Shown here piece after piece: positions 28,993-37,101 of a stretch of DNA of 64,000 bases. The stretch lies in contig NZ_LMLB01000001.1 in NCBI RefSeq assembly GCF_001421785.1, positions 2,296,281 through 2,360,280 on the forward strand, given 5' to 3'. This DNA comes from Sphingomonas sp. Leaf33. GTDB lineage: Bacteria > Pseudomonadota > Alphaproteobacteria > Sphingomonadales > Sphingomonadaceae. A program made the translations under genes and the position numbers. Each line of letters begins with the position of its first letter. The stretch's first letter is position 1. A model generated the notes under the pieces. That model was not told the DNA's origin. It made no database searches and worked only from the letters and a program-made list of their open reading frames with translations.

Positions 28993-29778
28993 TCAAATAA
29001 TCCGCTCGGCTTCCATCTTCTTGATTTCCGCGATCGCCTTCGCCGGGCTCAACCCCTTCGGGCACGCGTTCGCGCAGTTCATGATCGTGTGGCAGCGGTA
29101 CAGGCGGAAGGGATCCTCCAGCGCGTCCAGCCGCTCGCCGGTCATTTCGTCGCGGCTATCGGCCAGCCAGCGGTACGCTTGAAGCAGGATCGCCGGCCCC
29201 AGGAACTTGTCGCTGTTCCACCAGTAGCTCGGGCAGCTGGTCGAGCAGCAGGCGCACAGGATGCACTCATACAGGCCATCCAGCTTCTCGCGCTGCTCGG
29301 GGCTCTGGAGCCGCTCCTTGCCGGCCGGCGCCGGAGTGACGGTCTGCAGCCACGGCTTGATCGAGGCGTATTGCGCGTAGAAGTGCGTGAAGTCGGGGAC
29401 CAGGTCCTTGATGACGTCCATCGCCGGCAACGGCGTGATGCGAACCTCGCCCTTCATGTCCTCGATCGCGGTGGTGCAGGCCAGACCGTTCTTGCCGCCG
29501 AGGTTCATCGAGCACGATCCGCAGATGCCCTCGCGGCACGACCGGCGGAAGGTCAGCGAGGGGTCCTGCTCCGCCTTGATCTTAATGAGCGCGTCGAGGA
29601 CCATCGGGCCGCAGTCGTCCAGATCAACCTCGAACGTGTCGTAGCGCGGATTTTCGCCCGAATCCGGGTCGTAGCGATAGATCTTGAACGATTTCACGCG
29701 GGTTGCCCCGGCCGGCGCCTTGTGCACGCGGCCCTTGCCCGTGATCTTGCTGTTTTTCGGCAGGGTGAACTCGGCCAT
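28993..29778 (-). CDS. sdhB: Succinate dehydrogenase iron-sulfur subunit
   Basis: Electron-transfer subunit of complex II at the inner membrane face. The N-terminal ferredoxin domain carries the [2Fe-2S] ligands in [16 protein letters not shown] and a further Cys in GLACTTAI. The C-terminal domain has [16 protein letters not shown] and the later [14 protein letters not shown], giving [4Fe-4S] and [3Fe-4S] ligands. From the ATG at 29778 it is 261 residues, normal length. sdhA, C and D are not next to it: upstream is creD. So complex II genes are split in this genome or the rest lies outside the window. Confidence 0.96.
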   Translation of the reverse strand: MAEFTLPKNSKITGKGRVHKAPAGATRVKSFKIYRYDPDSGENPRYDTFEVDLDDCGPMVLDALIKIKAEQDPSLTFRRSCREGICGSCSMNLGGKNGLACTTAIEDMKGEVRITPLPAMDVIKDLVPDFTHFYAQYASIKPWLQTVTPAPAGKERLQSPEQREKLDGLYECILCACCSTSCPSYWWNSDKFLGPAILLQAYRWLADSRDEMTGERLDALEDPFRLYRCHTIMNCANACPKGLSPAKAIAEIKKMEAERII

Positions 29779-29860
29779 CGCTTGTATCCGTCCTTCTCTG
29801 GAGCGCGCGATAGCGGGTGATGCGCGCCGGCTCAACCGTCGGTACGCATCACCCGCGAAT

Positions 29861-31228
29861 TCAGCCCGCTATCTCAGCGGTCTCGCGCCCGCCCCATTCG
29901 ATGTTGCGCGTCAGGTACATGATGCTGGCCAGCGCCGCGAACAACAGGACGGAGCCGATCAGCAACGAAAATTCCTCCAGGCTGAGCAATACGTAGAGCA
30001 CGCCGTACAACGCCCCCAGCAGGGCAGCGACGAAGCCCGCCCGGCGCCGACTGCCCAGGACCGCGCCCGAATAGGCGGTGAGCAACCCGACGATCGCGCC
30101 GCCTGCGACCAGATAGGCAGCGGCAAAGCCGATCACTTCGGCAAAGGCCAGCAGCATGACGAAGAACAGCACCAGCCCCGCGCCGACCAACAGATATTCG
30201 ATGGCCGAAACACGCACCCCGCCGACCACGTCGAACATCAGGAAGGCGGCAAAGGTGAAACCGATGAACAGGAAGCCGTATTTCACGCTGCGGTTGACCT
30301 GGGCGTAGAGATCGACCGGTGAAACAAGAGTCACGCCTGCGAGGTGATCGCTGCCCGCGTCGGTGCGGTTGGTATCGACGGACGGCACACCTGCCGACAC
30401 CAGCGCCCGGCCCAGCGCCAGATTGCCGACACGCCAGCGCGCGGTGAAGCCGTCGACGTCCAGGCTGTGCTGCGCGGGCAGGAAGCCGCCGCCAAAGCTC
30501 GGGTGCTGCCACGGCGACGTCACCGTCCAGCGCGTGTCGCCGGCGAAGGGGGCAAGCATCAGGCTGGTGTTGCCGCGGAAATCATAGGAGAATTTTGCAA
30601 CGATCGCCCGCCCGCGCAGCACGCCCGCATCGAACGGGGCGACGAACCCGGCCCCGCCGGTCGCCTCCACGCCCTTGTCCGGCCGAAGCGGACGACGGGC
30701 GCCGTCGATCTCGACGGACGGCGGCGCACCGTACAGGCCGCGCGCGTCACTCAGGCCGAAGCGCAGTTCGGCCCGGTCGAGCGCAAGCGCGTCAGCCGCG
30801 ACACCGTAGCGCGTAAGGTCGGCGGGCAGCGTGAAGCGTGCCTGCCCGGTGGTGGCCGCGGAATAGACCACGGCTTCGTAGATCGATCGCTTGCGCCGTT
30901 CCGGGGCTATCGTCGAGCGGATGTCGGTCAGGTCCGGCGCGATCTGCAATTCGCGCCATACGCGCGACGTGCGGGCGCTCGGCTGCCCGCCCTGCGGCAC
31001 CGGGTCCGTCGCATCGGACAGATAGGGGATGACCAGCACCGGCCCGCCGATCGTCTGCGGGCCACCCCACCCTTCCGCGATCGATGCGCGCGCGGACTCC
31101 GACTGCGACTGGCGGTCATAGACGAGCAGATAGACGGCAAAGAGCGGGATGGTGAGCGCCGCGGCGACTAGGATCGCAAAGGCGAGCTTCATCGTCGGCG
31201 TGCGCTCGACGCGAGGCAGATGGTCCAT
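29861..31228 (-). CDS. creD: CreD family inner-membrane protein
   Basis: A 455-residue polytopic protein related to E. coli CreD, whose gene is part of the CreBC regulon and whose loss affects envelope and colicin/beta-lactam phenotypes. An N-terminal TM (~14-34), a long periplasmic domain (~40-310, with [12 protein letters not shown] and [19 protein letters not shown] in parts), then a cluster of TM helices to the C-terminus ([20 protein letters not shown] in part). No creBC two-component genes are nearby. The ATG at 31228 has AGGAG upstream, but that site lies inside a perfect hairpin (31234-31253). Confidence 0.9.
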   Translation of the reverse strand: MDHLPRVERTPTMKLAFAILVAAALTIPLFAVYLLVYDRQSQSESARASIAEGWGGPQTIGGPVLVIPYLSDATDPVPQGGQPSARTSRVWRELQIAPDLTDIRSTIAPERRKRSIYEAVVYSAATTGQARFTLPADLTRYGVAADALALDRAELRFGLSDARGLYGAPPSVEIDGARRPLRPDKGVEATGGAGFVAPFDAGVLRGRAIVAKFSYDFRGNTSLMLAPFAGDTRWTVTSPWQHPSFGGGFLPAQHSLDVDGFTARWRVGNLALGRALVSAGVPSVDTNRTDAGSDHLAGVTLVSPVDLYAQVNRSVKYGFLFIGFTFAAFLMFDVVGGVRVSAIEYLLVGAGLVLFFVMLLAFAEVIGFAAAYLVAGGAIVGLLTAYSGAVLGSRRRAGFVAALLGALYGVLYVLLSLEEFSLLIGSVLLFAALASIMYLTRNIEWGGRETAEIAG

Positions 31229-31233
31229 GGGTA

Positions 31234-31253
31234 GGGCTCCTGAAGTGGAGCCC
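31234..31253 (-). promoter_or_regulatory. Hairpin sequestering the creD ribosome-binding site
   Basis: GGGCTCC and GGAGCCC (7-bp perfect stem, 31234-31240 with 31247-31253, loop TGAAGT on the plus strand). On the creD mRNA the 3' arm contains the only good Shine-Dalgarno sequence, 6-12 bases from the ATG. Translational control of creD is inferred. Confidence 0.4.
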
Positions 31254-31332
31254 CGTCGTTGCGGAAAAAGCCATGAGCGGCATGAGCGGGGCGTGAGGCT
31301 TTGCTGAAAAGCGCGCCGATCCCGCGCCGCCC

Positions 31333-31908
31333 TCAGATCACGTCGAGGACCAGCCCCATCTCCAGCGCTTCCTGGCAATCGATATACCAGTTGTTCGGCG
31401 CCTTCTTCAGCAGATCGTCATAGTCGACCGTCGACCCCGCAATCAGCGCGCGGAACCCCTCTTCCTCGATCGCGATCGACTGTTCGATCTCGTGCAGCTT
31501 GGCCTTCAGATTGGCGATCTGCATCTTCAGCGGGCCCGAGAGTTGGACCGTCGCCTGCATCTGCCGCTCGTGCACCATCAATCGCGTGCCGCGGGTCAGG
31601 AAGCGCTTGTCGTTGGGAAACGCCGACATGAAGGTGGCGCCGGCCGAATAGACCGCGACCTTGCCCAGGAACAGCGTCTCGCGGCCGGTATATTCGCCGA
31701 TCAGGCGGACGTCGTCGCCCATTGCACGCGCCACCTCCGGATCGCCGCCCAGCGTGGTGATCGAAAAGACGATGCTCCCCTCCGCCGGTGCGTCCAGGAT
31801 CTGCTGGCGGAAGCTGTCGTACATCGCATCGTCCACCGTGCCGTGCAGATGGACATTGGGGTTGGCGAGCAGCGGATACTGGCGGGCGTTGGCGCGGGTC
31901 TGGTCCAT
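31333..31908 (-). CDS. ClpP-fold serine protease-like protein
   Basis: A 191-residue soluble protein of the ClpP/crotonase superfamily. It has a strand-turn GSIVFSITTLGGDPEVARAM at residues ~45-65 (ClpP-like oxyanion glycines GGD), GKVAVYSAGATFMSAFP with a candidate nucleophile Ser, and RLMVHERQM with a candidate His at ClpP-like spacing. It is not the housekeeping ClpP: the usual MGQAASMGA context is replaced and the C-terminus is unrelated. The start at 31908 is a choice; the frame is open to 31959. It follows the zincin gene by 44 bases. Substrate and partner unknown. Confidence 0.7.
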   Translation of the reverse strand: MDQTRANARQYPLLANPNVHLHGTVDDAMYDSFRQQILDAPAEGSIVFSITTLGGDPEVARAMGDDVRLIGEYTGRETLFLGKVAVYSAGATFMSAFPNDKRFLTRGTRLMVHERQMQATVQLSGPLKMQIANLKAKLHEIEQSIAIEEEGFRALIAGSTVDYDDLLKKAPNNWYIDCQEALEMGLVLDVI

Positions 31909-31952
31909 GTCGCCCGCAACCGGCCAGCGCGGTGGAGGTTCCGTCGCGCGCT

Positions 31953-32807
31953 TCAGCAAACCTCGGCCGTATTCAACGGTATCGGCCCGGGCGGGACGCG
32001 CGCAGAATGGCGCCAGAACGGGTCACTATCCAGCCGATGCCGCCGGCCATAGGCTTTGCCGAGCACCGCGTAGAGCGCCGGGTCGTAGCGCTTCAGGTCG
32101 GCGGGGCTGAGGATCCGCGTACCGTCGACGACCGTCAGGCGGTTCGATTCAAACCACGTCTGCGTACCCTCCGCCCAATATTCGCCGACCGAGGTCAGCG
32201 CATATTCGTTCGTCCACCGGCCGCTCGCCCTGGCCGCGGCATAGGCCCGCTCGACCGCGGCGTAGAGCGGGCGGGCGCGACGCTGGATCGCGTGCAGGAT
32301 GCCGTGCGCAAACTCGTGGACGAAGATCGTCTCGCCATAATAGCGTGACGTCGTCAGCCCCAGCAGGTCCTCGGCCGCGCCGCTGGTCAGCACGCCGCCC
32401 ATTCCGCGGGCGCGGGCATTCCAATAGGCGCGGTCGGTCACCTTCCTGATGCGGGTGTCGTAATGCTTGCGCTCGCACCGGGTCAGCCGCGGATCGTCGC
32501 GCGCCGGCTTCACCCAGTGACGCTGTTCGGGCAGGTCGGTGGTATATTCGTCCTCCGCCATGATCGCGACGCGGGTGCCCATCGCGGCAAGCTCGCGGGC
32601 GAGATCGCTGCGGTGGGCGAGCATCCCTGTCACGATGTCGCGTGCGGCATAGAGGGCGCCGTCCGGGGCCTTCTCCGACGACAGGATCGGGATGCCGGCG
32701 GCGTCGAGATATTTTGCGTAGAACGGGTCCGCGCGCAGTGCGGCCGGCGGCGGCCGGATTGCCGGCGCCGCAGCGACCAAGGCCAAGGCGAGCGCGATCC
32801 CCTTCAT
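31953..32807 (-). CDS. Secreted zinc metallopeptidase-like protein
   Basis: A 284-residue exported protein with a signal peptide (MKGIALALALVAAAPA). The zincin motif is HEFAH at 164-168 within ETIFVHEFAHGILHAI, and GEYWAEGTQTWF (~208-219) supplies a downstream glutamate in the manner of gluzincins. I do not recognise a named family, though the layout recalls anthrax-lethal-factor-like zincins. Its ATG overlaps the kynU stop (ATGA, 32807-32804), so it is expressed with kynU; no functional link between the two is obvious. Confidence 0.7.
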   Translation of the reverse strand: MKGIALALALVAAAPAIRPPPAALRADPFYAKYLDAAGIPILSSEKAPDGALYAARDIVTGMLAHRSDLARELAAMGTRVAIMAEDEYTTDLPEQRHWVKPARDDPRLTRCERKHYDTRIRKVTDRAYWNARARGMGGVLTSGAAEDLLGLTTSRYYGETIFVHEFAHGILHAIQRRARPLYAAVERAYAAARASGRWTNEYALTSVGEYWAEGTQTWFESNRLTVVDGTRILSPADLKRYDPALYAVLGKAYGRRHRLDSDPFWRHSARVPPGPIPLNTAEVC

Positions 32808-33997
32808 GTCACCGCGTTGCGCGCGTGGAATTCCGGACGATCCCAGCGGCCGGTGGCAAGGATGTCGGCCAGCACCGTCACTGCGCGATCGACATCTGCC
32901 AGATCGTTGTACAGCGGCGCGAAGCCGAAGCGCAGGATGTCGGGCGCGCGGAAATCGCCGATTACGCCCTCTGCGATCAACGCCTGCATCACCGCATAGG
33001 CCTGGGGATGGCGGACGCCGACCTGGCTGCCGCGCGCATGCGGGTCGCGCGGCGAGGCCAGCGTGACGCCCGCACACCGTGCCTCGACCCCGGCGATGAA
33101 CGCTTCGCTCAGCTCGATCGATCGTGCACGCAGGTCGGCCATGGCGACACCGTCCCAGGCATCGAGCGCGGCATCGAGCACCGCCAGCGCGATCACGGGC
33201 GGCGTCCCCACCCGCATCCGCTCGATCCCCTTGCCCGGCCGATAGTCGAGATCGAAGGCGAACGGCGCGGCATGACCCATCCAGCCCGATAGCGCCGGCA
33301 GCGCCGCATCGTGATGCGCCGGTGCGACATAGATGAACGCGGGCGCGCCGGGGCCGCCGTTCAGATACTTGTACGTGCAGCCCACCGCGAAATCGGCTGC
33401 ACCCGCCGTCACATCGACCGGCACTGCGCCCGCCGAATGCGCGAGGTCCCAGATGGCGAGCGCGCCCACGTCATGCGCCCTGGCGGTCAGCGCGGGCATG
33501 TCGTGACGGCGGCCGGTGCGGTAATCGACTTCGGTCAGCAGCGTAACTGCGATGTTGTCGTCGATTGCATCGGCGACCTCGTCGGGAGCCACGACCTTTA
33601 AGCGATAATCCGAACCGAGCGAGGCGAGCAGTCCCTGCGCGATATACAGGTCGGTCGGGAAATTGCCGCTGTCGGACAGCACGACCCGCCGGTCGGGACG
33701 CATCGAAAGCGCGGAAGCGAGCGCCTGGTAGACCTTGATGCTCAGCGTATCGCCCATCACGACACTGCCCGCCGGCGCGCCGATCAGCCGGGCGATCCGG
33801 TCCCCCACCCGCCCCGGCGCGGCCATCCAGCCGGCGGTGTTCCAGCCGCGGATCAGCATCTCGCCCCATTCGTCGGCGACCACCCGGCGTGCCCGCTCCT
33901 GCGCGGCGATCGGCAGCGGACCCAGCGAATTGCCGTCGAGATAGGTGACCCCCGCCGGCAGGTGGAACATCGCGCGGGTTGCGGTGAAATCGGTCAT
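32804..33997 (-). CDS. kynU: Kynureninase
   Basis: A PLP enzyme cleaving kynurenine or 3-hydroxykynurenine to anthranilate or 3-hydroxyanthranilate plus alanine, in tryptophan catabolism. The N-terminal TYLDGNSLGPLP is the family opening; WDLAHSAGAVPVD includes the cofactor Asp184/His187, and the Schiff-base lysine is Lys210 in CTYKYLNGGPG. The ATG at 33997 gives 397 residues, close to the usual length. Tryptophan dioxygenase and formamidase genes are not adjacent. It heads an operon with a zincin and probably the ClpP-like gene. Confidence 0.95.
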   Translation of the reverse strand: MTDFTATRAMFHLPAGVTYLDGNSLGPLPIAAQERARRVVADEWGEMLIRGWNTAGWMAAPGRVGDRIARLIGAPAGSVVMGDTLSIKVYQALASALSMRPDRRVVLSDSGNFPTDLYIAQGLLASLGSDYRLKVVAPDEVADAIDDNIAVTLLTEVDYRTGRRHDMPALTARAHDVGALAIWDLAHSAGAVPVDVTAGAADFAVGCTYKYLNGGPGAPAFIYVAPAHHDAALPALSGWMGHAAPFAFDLDYRPGKGIERMRVGTPPVIALAVLDAALDAWDGVAMADLRARSIELSEAFIAGVEARCAGVTLASPRDPHARGSQVGVRHPQAYAVMQALIAEGVIGDFRAPDILRFGFAPLYNDLADVDRAVTVLADILATGRWDRPEFHARNAVT

Positions 33998-34130
33998 GGC
34001 GGCGGTGATGGGGTTGAGAACGGTGGAGGTCAACGCTCGACCGTCCTTTCGGCGACGACAGCCCCGGCGGGACGGCATCGCCCTCTTGCGGCCCACACGC
34101 CAGCCTCTACACACGAACCGACGCAGCGCG

Positions 34131-34144
34131 TGGAAACGGTTACA
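34131..34144 (+). promoter_or_regulatory. LacI-family-like operator upstream of sugar transporter
   Basis: TGGAAACGGTTACA is a 14-base imperfect palindrome with a central CG, the half-site spacing typical of LacI/GalR family operators. It ends 14 bases before the transporter start codon, overlapping the likely transcription start/leader region. No LacI-type gene is in the window. Confidence 0.4.
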
Positions 34145-34158
34145 GCGGAGAGGGCGAC

Positions 34159-35517
34159 ATGACGACACGGCCGGCACCCCAGACGGGGGCCAACACGACG
34201 GCGGCATTCGCCACCGTTACGACCCTGTTCTTCGCCTGGGGGTTCATCACCTCGCTGATCGACCCGCTGGTCGCGGCGGTGAAGGGCATCTTTTCGCTGA
34301 CCGATCTCCAGGCACAGCTCAGCGCCTCGGCGTTCTTCATCGCGTACGGCGTGATGAGCTTCCCGGCCGCCGCGCTGCTCAGCCGACACAAGTCGGTGCC
34401 GACTGTCCTCATCGCACTGACGCTGATGATCGCCGGCTGCCTCATCATGCTGGGGGCGGCCAATGCGGCGATCTACACGCTGGTCCTGCTCGGTCTCTTC
34501 ACGCTGGCGAGCGGCATCACGATCCTGCAGGTCGCCGCGAACCCGCTGGCAGCGGTGCTGGGCGATCCCTCGCGCAGCCATTTCCGCCTGACCTTCAGCC
34601 AGGCGTTCAACAGCCTCGGCACCTTCCTCGGTCCCTGGATCGGCGCGACGCTGTTCCTGAAGGGCGTCGAGGTGAAGGAAGGCACCGTCATTACCGAAGC
34701 CGTGCGCCAGACCGCGCTGGGCGGCATCGACCGCGCGTTCTTCTGGATCGCCGGGCTGCTGGTCCTTTTGGTGCTGTTCTTCTTCACGATGCGCAAGCTG
34801 GTCGCCGCCGCGGCACCCGACAGCGCCGCCCCCAAGGGCTTCGGTGCCGCGATCGGCGAGGCGCTCGCGTCGCGCTGGGCAGTGCTCGGGGGCCTAGGCA
34901 TCTTCCTCTACGTCGGTGCGGAAGTCGCGATCGGGACGCAGATGGCCTTGTTCCTGAATTCCGACGCGATCTGGGGCCAGTCGGACGCGGCATTCGGCAT
35001 CCCGCTGCTGGGTCTGGCCATGGGCAGCGACGGCGTTCCCGGCGTGTCGCTGCTGCAAGCCGGCAAGGCCGTGTCCTTCTACTGGGGCGGCGCGATGGTC
35101 GGGCGGATCGTCGGATCGGTGTTGCTGACCCGCTTCCCCGCCGCACGCCTGCTGGCGGTGTTTGCGGCGATCAATGTCGGCATCGCAAGCTACGTCCTGT
35201 TCGTCGGCGGCGTCGGCGCCGGTTTCGCCGCGCTGTCGATGGGCCTGTTCAATTCAATCATGTTCCCCGTCATCTTCACGCTGACGCTGGAACGTTCGAC
35301 CGCCAGCCAGGAAGCGACGTCGGGGTTCCTGTGCTTCTCGATCGTCGGTGGCGCGGCGATCCCGCCGCTGACAGGGCTCGTGTCAGGCGCGACCGGCAGC
35401 TATGCGACGGCGTTCATCGTGCCGGCCGTCTGCTACGCCGCGCTGGTGGTGTTCGCGCTGGTCGCGGCGAGCGCAAAGGTGCGCAACGCGGGTGGGGCAC
35501 CGACGACCGTTCACTAG
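34159..35517 (+). CDS. FucP/GluP-family sugar:proton symporter (MFS)
   Basis: A 452-residue, 12-TM transporter of the fucose/glucose/galactose permease branch of the MFS. Family marks are TTLFFAWGFITSLIDPL in TM1, ITILQVAANPLAAVLGDP, LTFSQAFNSLGTFLGPWIGA and FNSIMFPVIFTLTLE (read in parts). GGAGAGGG lies just upstream of the ATG. Relatives in sphingomonads and Xanthomonas often sit in carbohydrate or glycan loci. Here a second sugar porter converges from the other side of a repeat pair, and a LacI-like operator precedes the gene. The exact sugar is unknown. Confidence 0.9.
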   Translation: MTTRPAPQTGANTTAAFATVTTLFFAWGFITSLIDPLVAAVKGIFSLTDLQAQLSASAFFIAYGVMSFPAAALLSRHKSVPTVLIALTLMIAGCLIMLGAANAAIYTLVLLGLFTLASGITILQVAANPLAAVLGDPSRSHFRLTFSQAFNSLGTFLGPWIGATLFLKGVEVKEGTVITEAVRQTALGGIDRAFFWIAGLLVLLVLFFFTMRKLVAAAAPDSAAPKGFGAAIGEALASRWAVLGGLGIFLYVGAEVAIGTQMALFLNSDAIWGQSDAAFGIPLLGLAMGSDGVPGVSLLQAGKAVSFYWGGAMVGRIVGSVLLTRFPAARLLAVFAAINVGIASYVLFVGGVGAGFAALSMGLFNSIMFPVIFTLTLERSTASQEATSGFLCFSIVGGAAIPPLTGLVSGATGSYATAFIVPAVCYAALVVFALVAASAKVRNAGGAPTTVH

Positions 35518-35523
35518 CACGTA

Positions 35524-35620
35524 CCGTTCGTGCTGAGCTTGTCGAAGCCCCGTTCTTTGCGCCGCGAGGTTATCGCGGACGTATTATAGAACGGCCCTTC
35601 GACAGGCTGAGGGCGAACGG
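35524..35620. repeat. Family A inverted-repeat pair
   Basis: Left arm CCGTTCGTGCTGAGCTTGTC from 35524, right arm CCCTTCGACAGGCTGAGGGC then GAACGG to 35620, around a ~38-base centre. It fills the gap between two convergent transporter genes. Confidence 0.9.
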
Positions 35621-35622
35621 GT

Positions 35623-37023
35623 TTAACCTTCCATCGCCTCCAGTTCCTTGCCCTTGGTCTCGTGGATGAACCTCTGGACCAGGAAGAAGCTGACGACCGC
35701 CGCTGCCGCATACAGGCTGTAGCTCACCGCCAGCCCCAGCCCCGCCGCCATCAACGGGAAGCTCTGCGCGACGAGGTAATTCGAGAACCACTGCGCGAAG
35801 CCGCAGACGGCCAGCGCCGAGCCGCGGATCTGGTTCGGGAACATCTCGCCCAGCATCACCCACATGATCGGGCCCCAGCTGACGTTGAAGAAGATGACGT
35901 ACAGGTTGGCCGCGACCAGCGCGCTCGTGCCGAGGTCGCTCGACAGGCTGAGCTTGCCCGTCGCATCGACCGTTCCGCTGGCAAAGGCATAGACCAGCGC
36001 GATCAGCGTCGCCGCCATCCCCGCCGATCCGATCAACAGCAGCGGCTTGCGGCCGATCCGGTCGACCAGCGCGATCGTGATGAAGCACGCCGCGATCGAC
36101 ACCAGCCCCGAAACGATGTTGATCTGGAGCGACTGGTCCTCGCTGAACCCGGCCAGCTGCCACAGCGTCGCGCCGTAATAGAAGATGACGTTGATGCCGA
36201 CCAGCTGCTGGAACACCGCCAGCAGCAGCCCCGCCCACAGGATCGGGCGGACGCGCCCCGTGGCGGGGTTCTTCAGGTCCGACAGGCGCGGTCGATGATC
36301 CTGGGAAAAGCTCGCGCGGATGTCGGTCAGCTTGGCGTCGGCCTCTGCCGGGCCGAACAAGCGCACAAGCACCGCACGAGCGTCGTCGGTGCGGCCCTTG
36401 GCGACCAGGTAGCGCGGACTTTCCGGGATCATCGTCAGCGCGACCAGGAACACCGCCGCAGGAAGGGCCTGCATCAGGTACATCCAGCGCCACGCGTCGA
36501 TCCCCGCCCAGAACGGCGCGGTCGAGGTGCCGGCGGCCCGCGCGAGGAAATAGTTCACGACGAACGCCGCGGTCAGCCCGGTGATGATCATGATCTGCTG
36601 CACGGTCGTCATCCGCCCGCGGATGTTCGCCGGCGCGACTTCGGCGATATAGGCCGGCGAAAGGACGCTCGCCGCGCCGACCGCCATGCCGCCGCCGAAG
36701 CGCGCCAGGACGAACAGCCATTGTTCGTGCGCGACGCCCTGGACCAGCGCGCCGACCAGGAACAGCAGCGCGGCAAGCATCATCACCTTGCGCCGGCCCA
36801 TCACGTCGGCCAGCCGCCCAGCCAGGAACGCGCCGACGAAACAGCCGATTAGCAGCGATCCGACGGTGAAGCCGAGGCCCGCCTCGGTCAGGCCGAACGT
36901 CGCCTTCAGCCCCGGCTGCGTTCCGTTCACCGCGCCGCTGTCATATCCGAACAGCAGACCGCCGATGGTCGCGACCGCGACGATCGCCGCGATGAATCCC
37001 GTGTTTGCGCGTTGTACCTGCAC
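35623..37023 (-). CDS. Sugar porter family MFS transporter
   Basis: A 466-residue transporter of the PF00083 sugar porter family (XylE/GalP/GLUT type). Signatures are GYDSGAVNGT in TM1, GRLADVMGRRKV after TM2, RFGGGMAVGAASVLSPAYIAE, PESPRYLVAKGR, QQLVGINVIFYYG, DRIGRKPLL and HETKGKELEAME. The start is taken as GTG at 37023, just before the first TM, with GGAGAGG about 10 bases upstream; an ATG at 37083 is in frame but adds a non-family tail. It likely takes up a hexose or pentose by proton symport. Confidence 0.92.
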   Translation of the reverse strand: MQVQRANTGFIAAIVAVATIGGLLFGYDSGAVNGTQPGLKATFGLTEAGLGFTVGSLLIGCFVGAFLAGRLADVMGRRKVMMLAALLFLVGALVQGVAHEQWLFVLARFGGGMAVGAASVLSPAYIAEVAPANIRGRMTTVQQIMIITGLTAAFVVNYFLARAAGTSTAPFWAGIDAWRWMYLMQALPAAVFLVALTMIPESPRYLVAKGRTDDARAVLVRLFGPAEADAKLTDIRASFSQDHRPRLSDLKNPATGRVRPILWAGLLLAVFQQLVGINVIFYYGATLWQLAGFSEDQSLQINIVSGLVSIAACFITIALVDRIGRKPLLLIGSAGMAATLIALVYAFASGTVDATGKLSLSSDLGTSALVAANLYVIFFNVSWGPIMWVMLGEMFPNQIRGSALAVCGFAQWFSNYLVAQSFPLMAAGLGLAVSYSLYAAAAVVSFFLVQRFIHETKGKELEAMEG

Positions 37024-37101
37024 GGCCCCGCCCCTCTCCAGCTTTGTTAGCGCTATCTGACGACAGTCGCGTGGCGCTGGCAAGGCAGAAAGCGCGCCGC
37101 G

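Noticed and set aside
28779-29000. Short ORFs in the sdhB-zapE gap
   Set aside because: Their peptides are translations of the intergenic repeats, seen again at other copies in the window.
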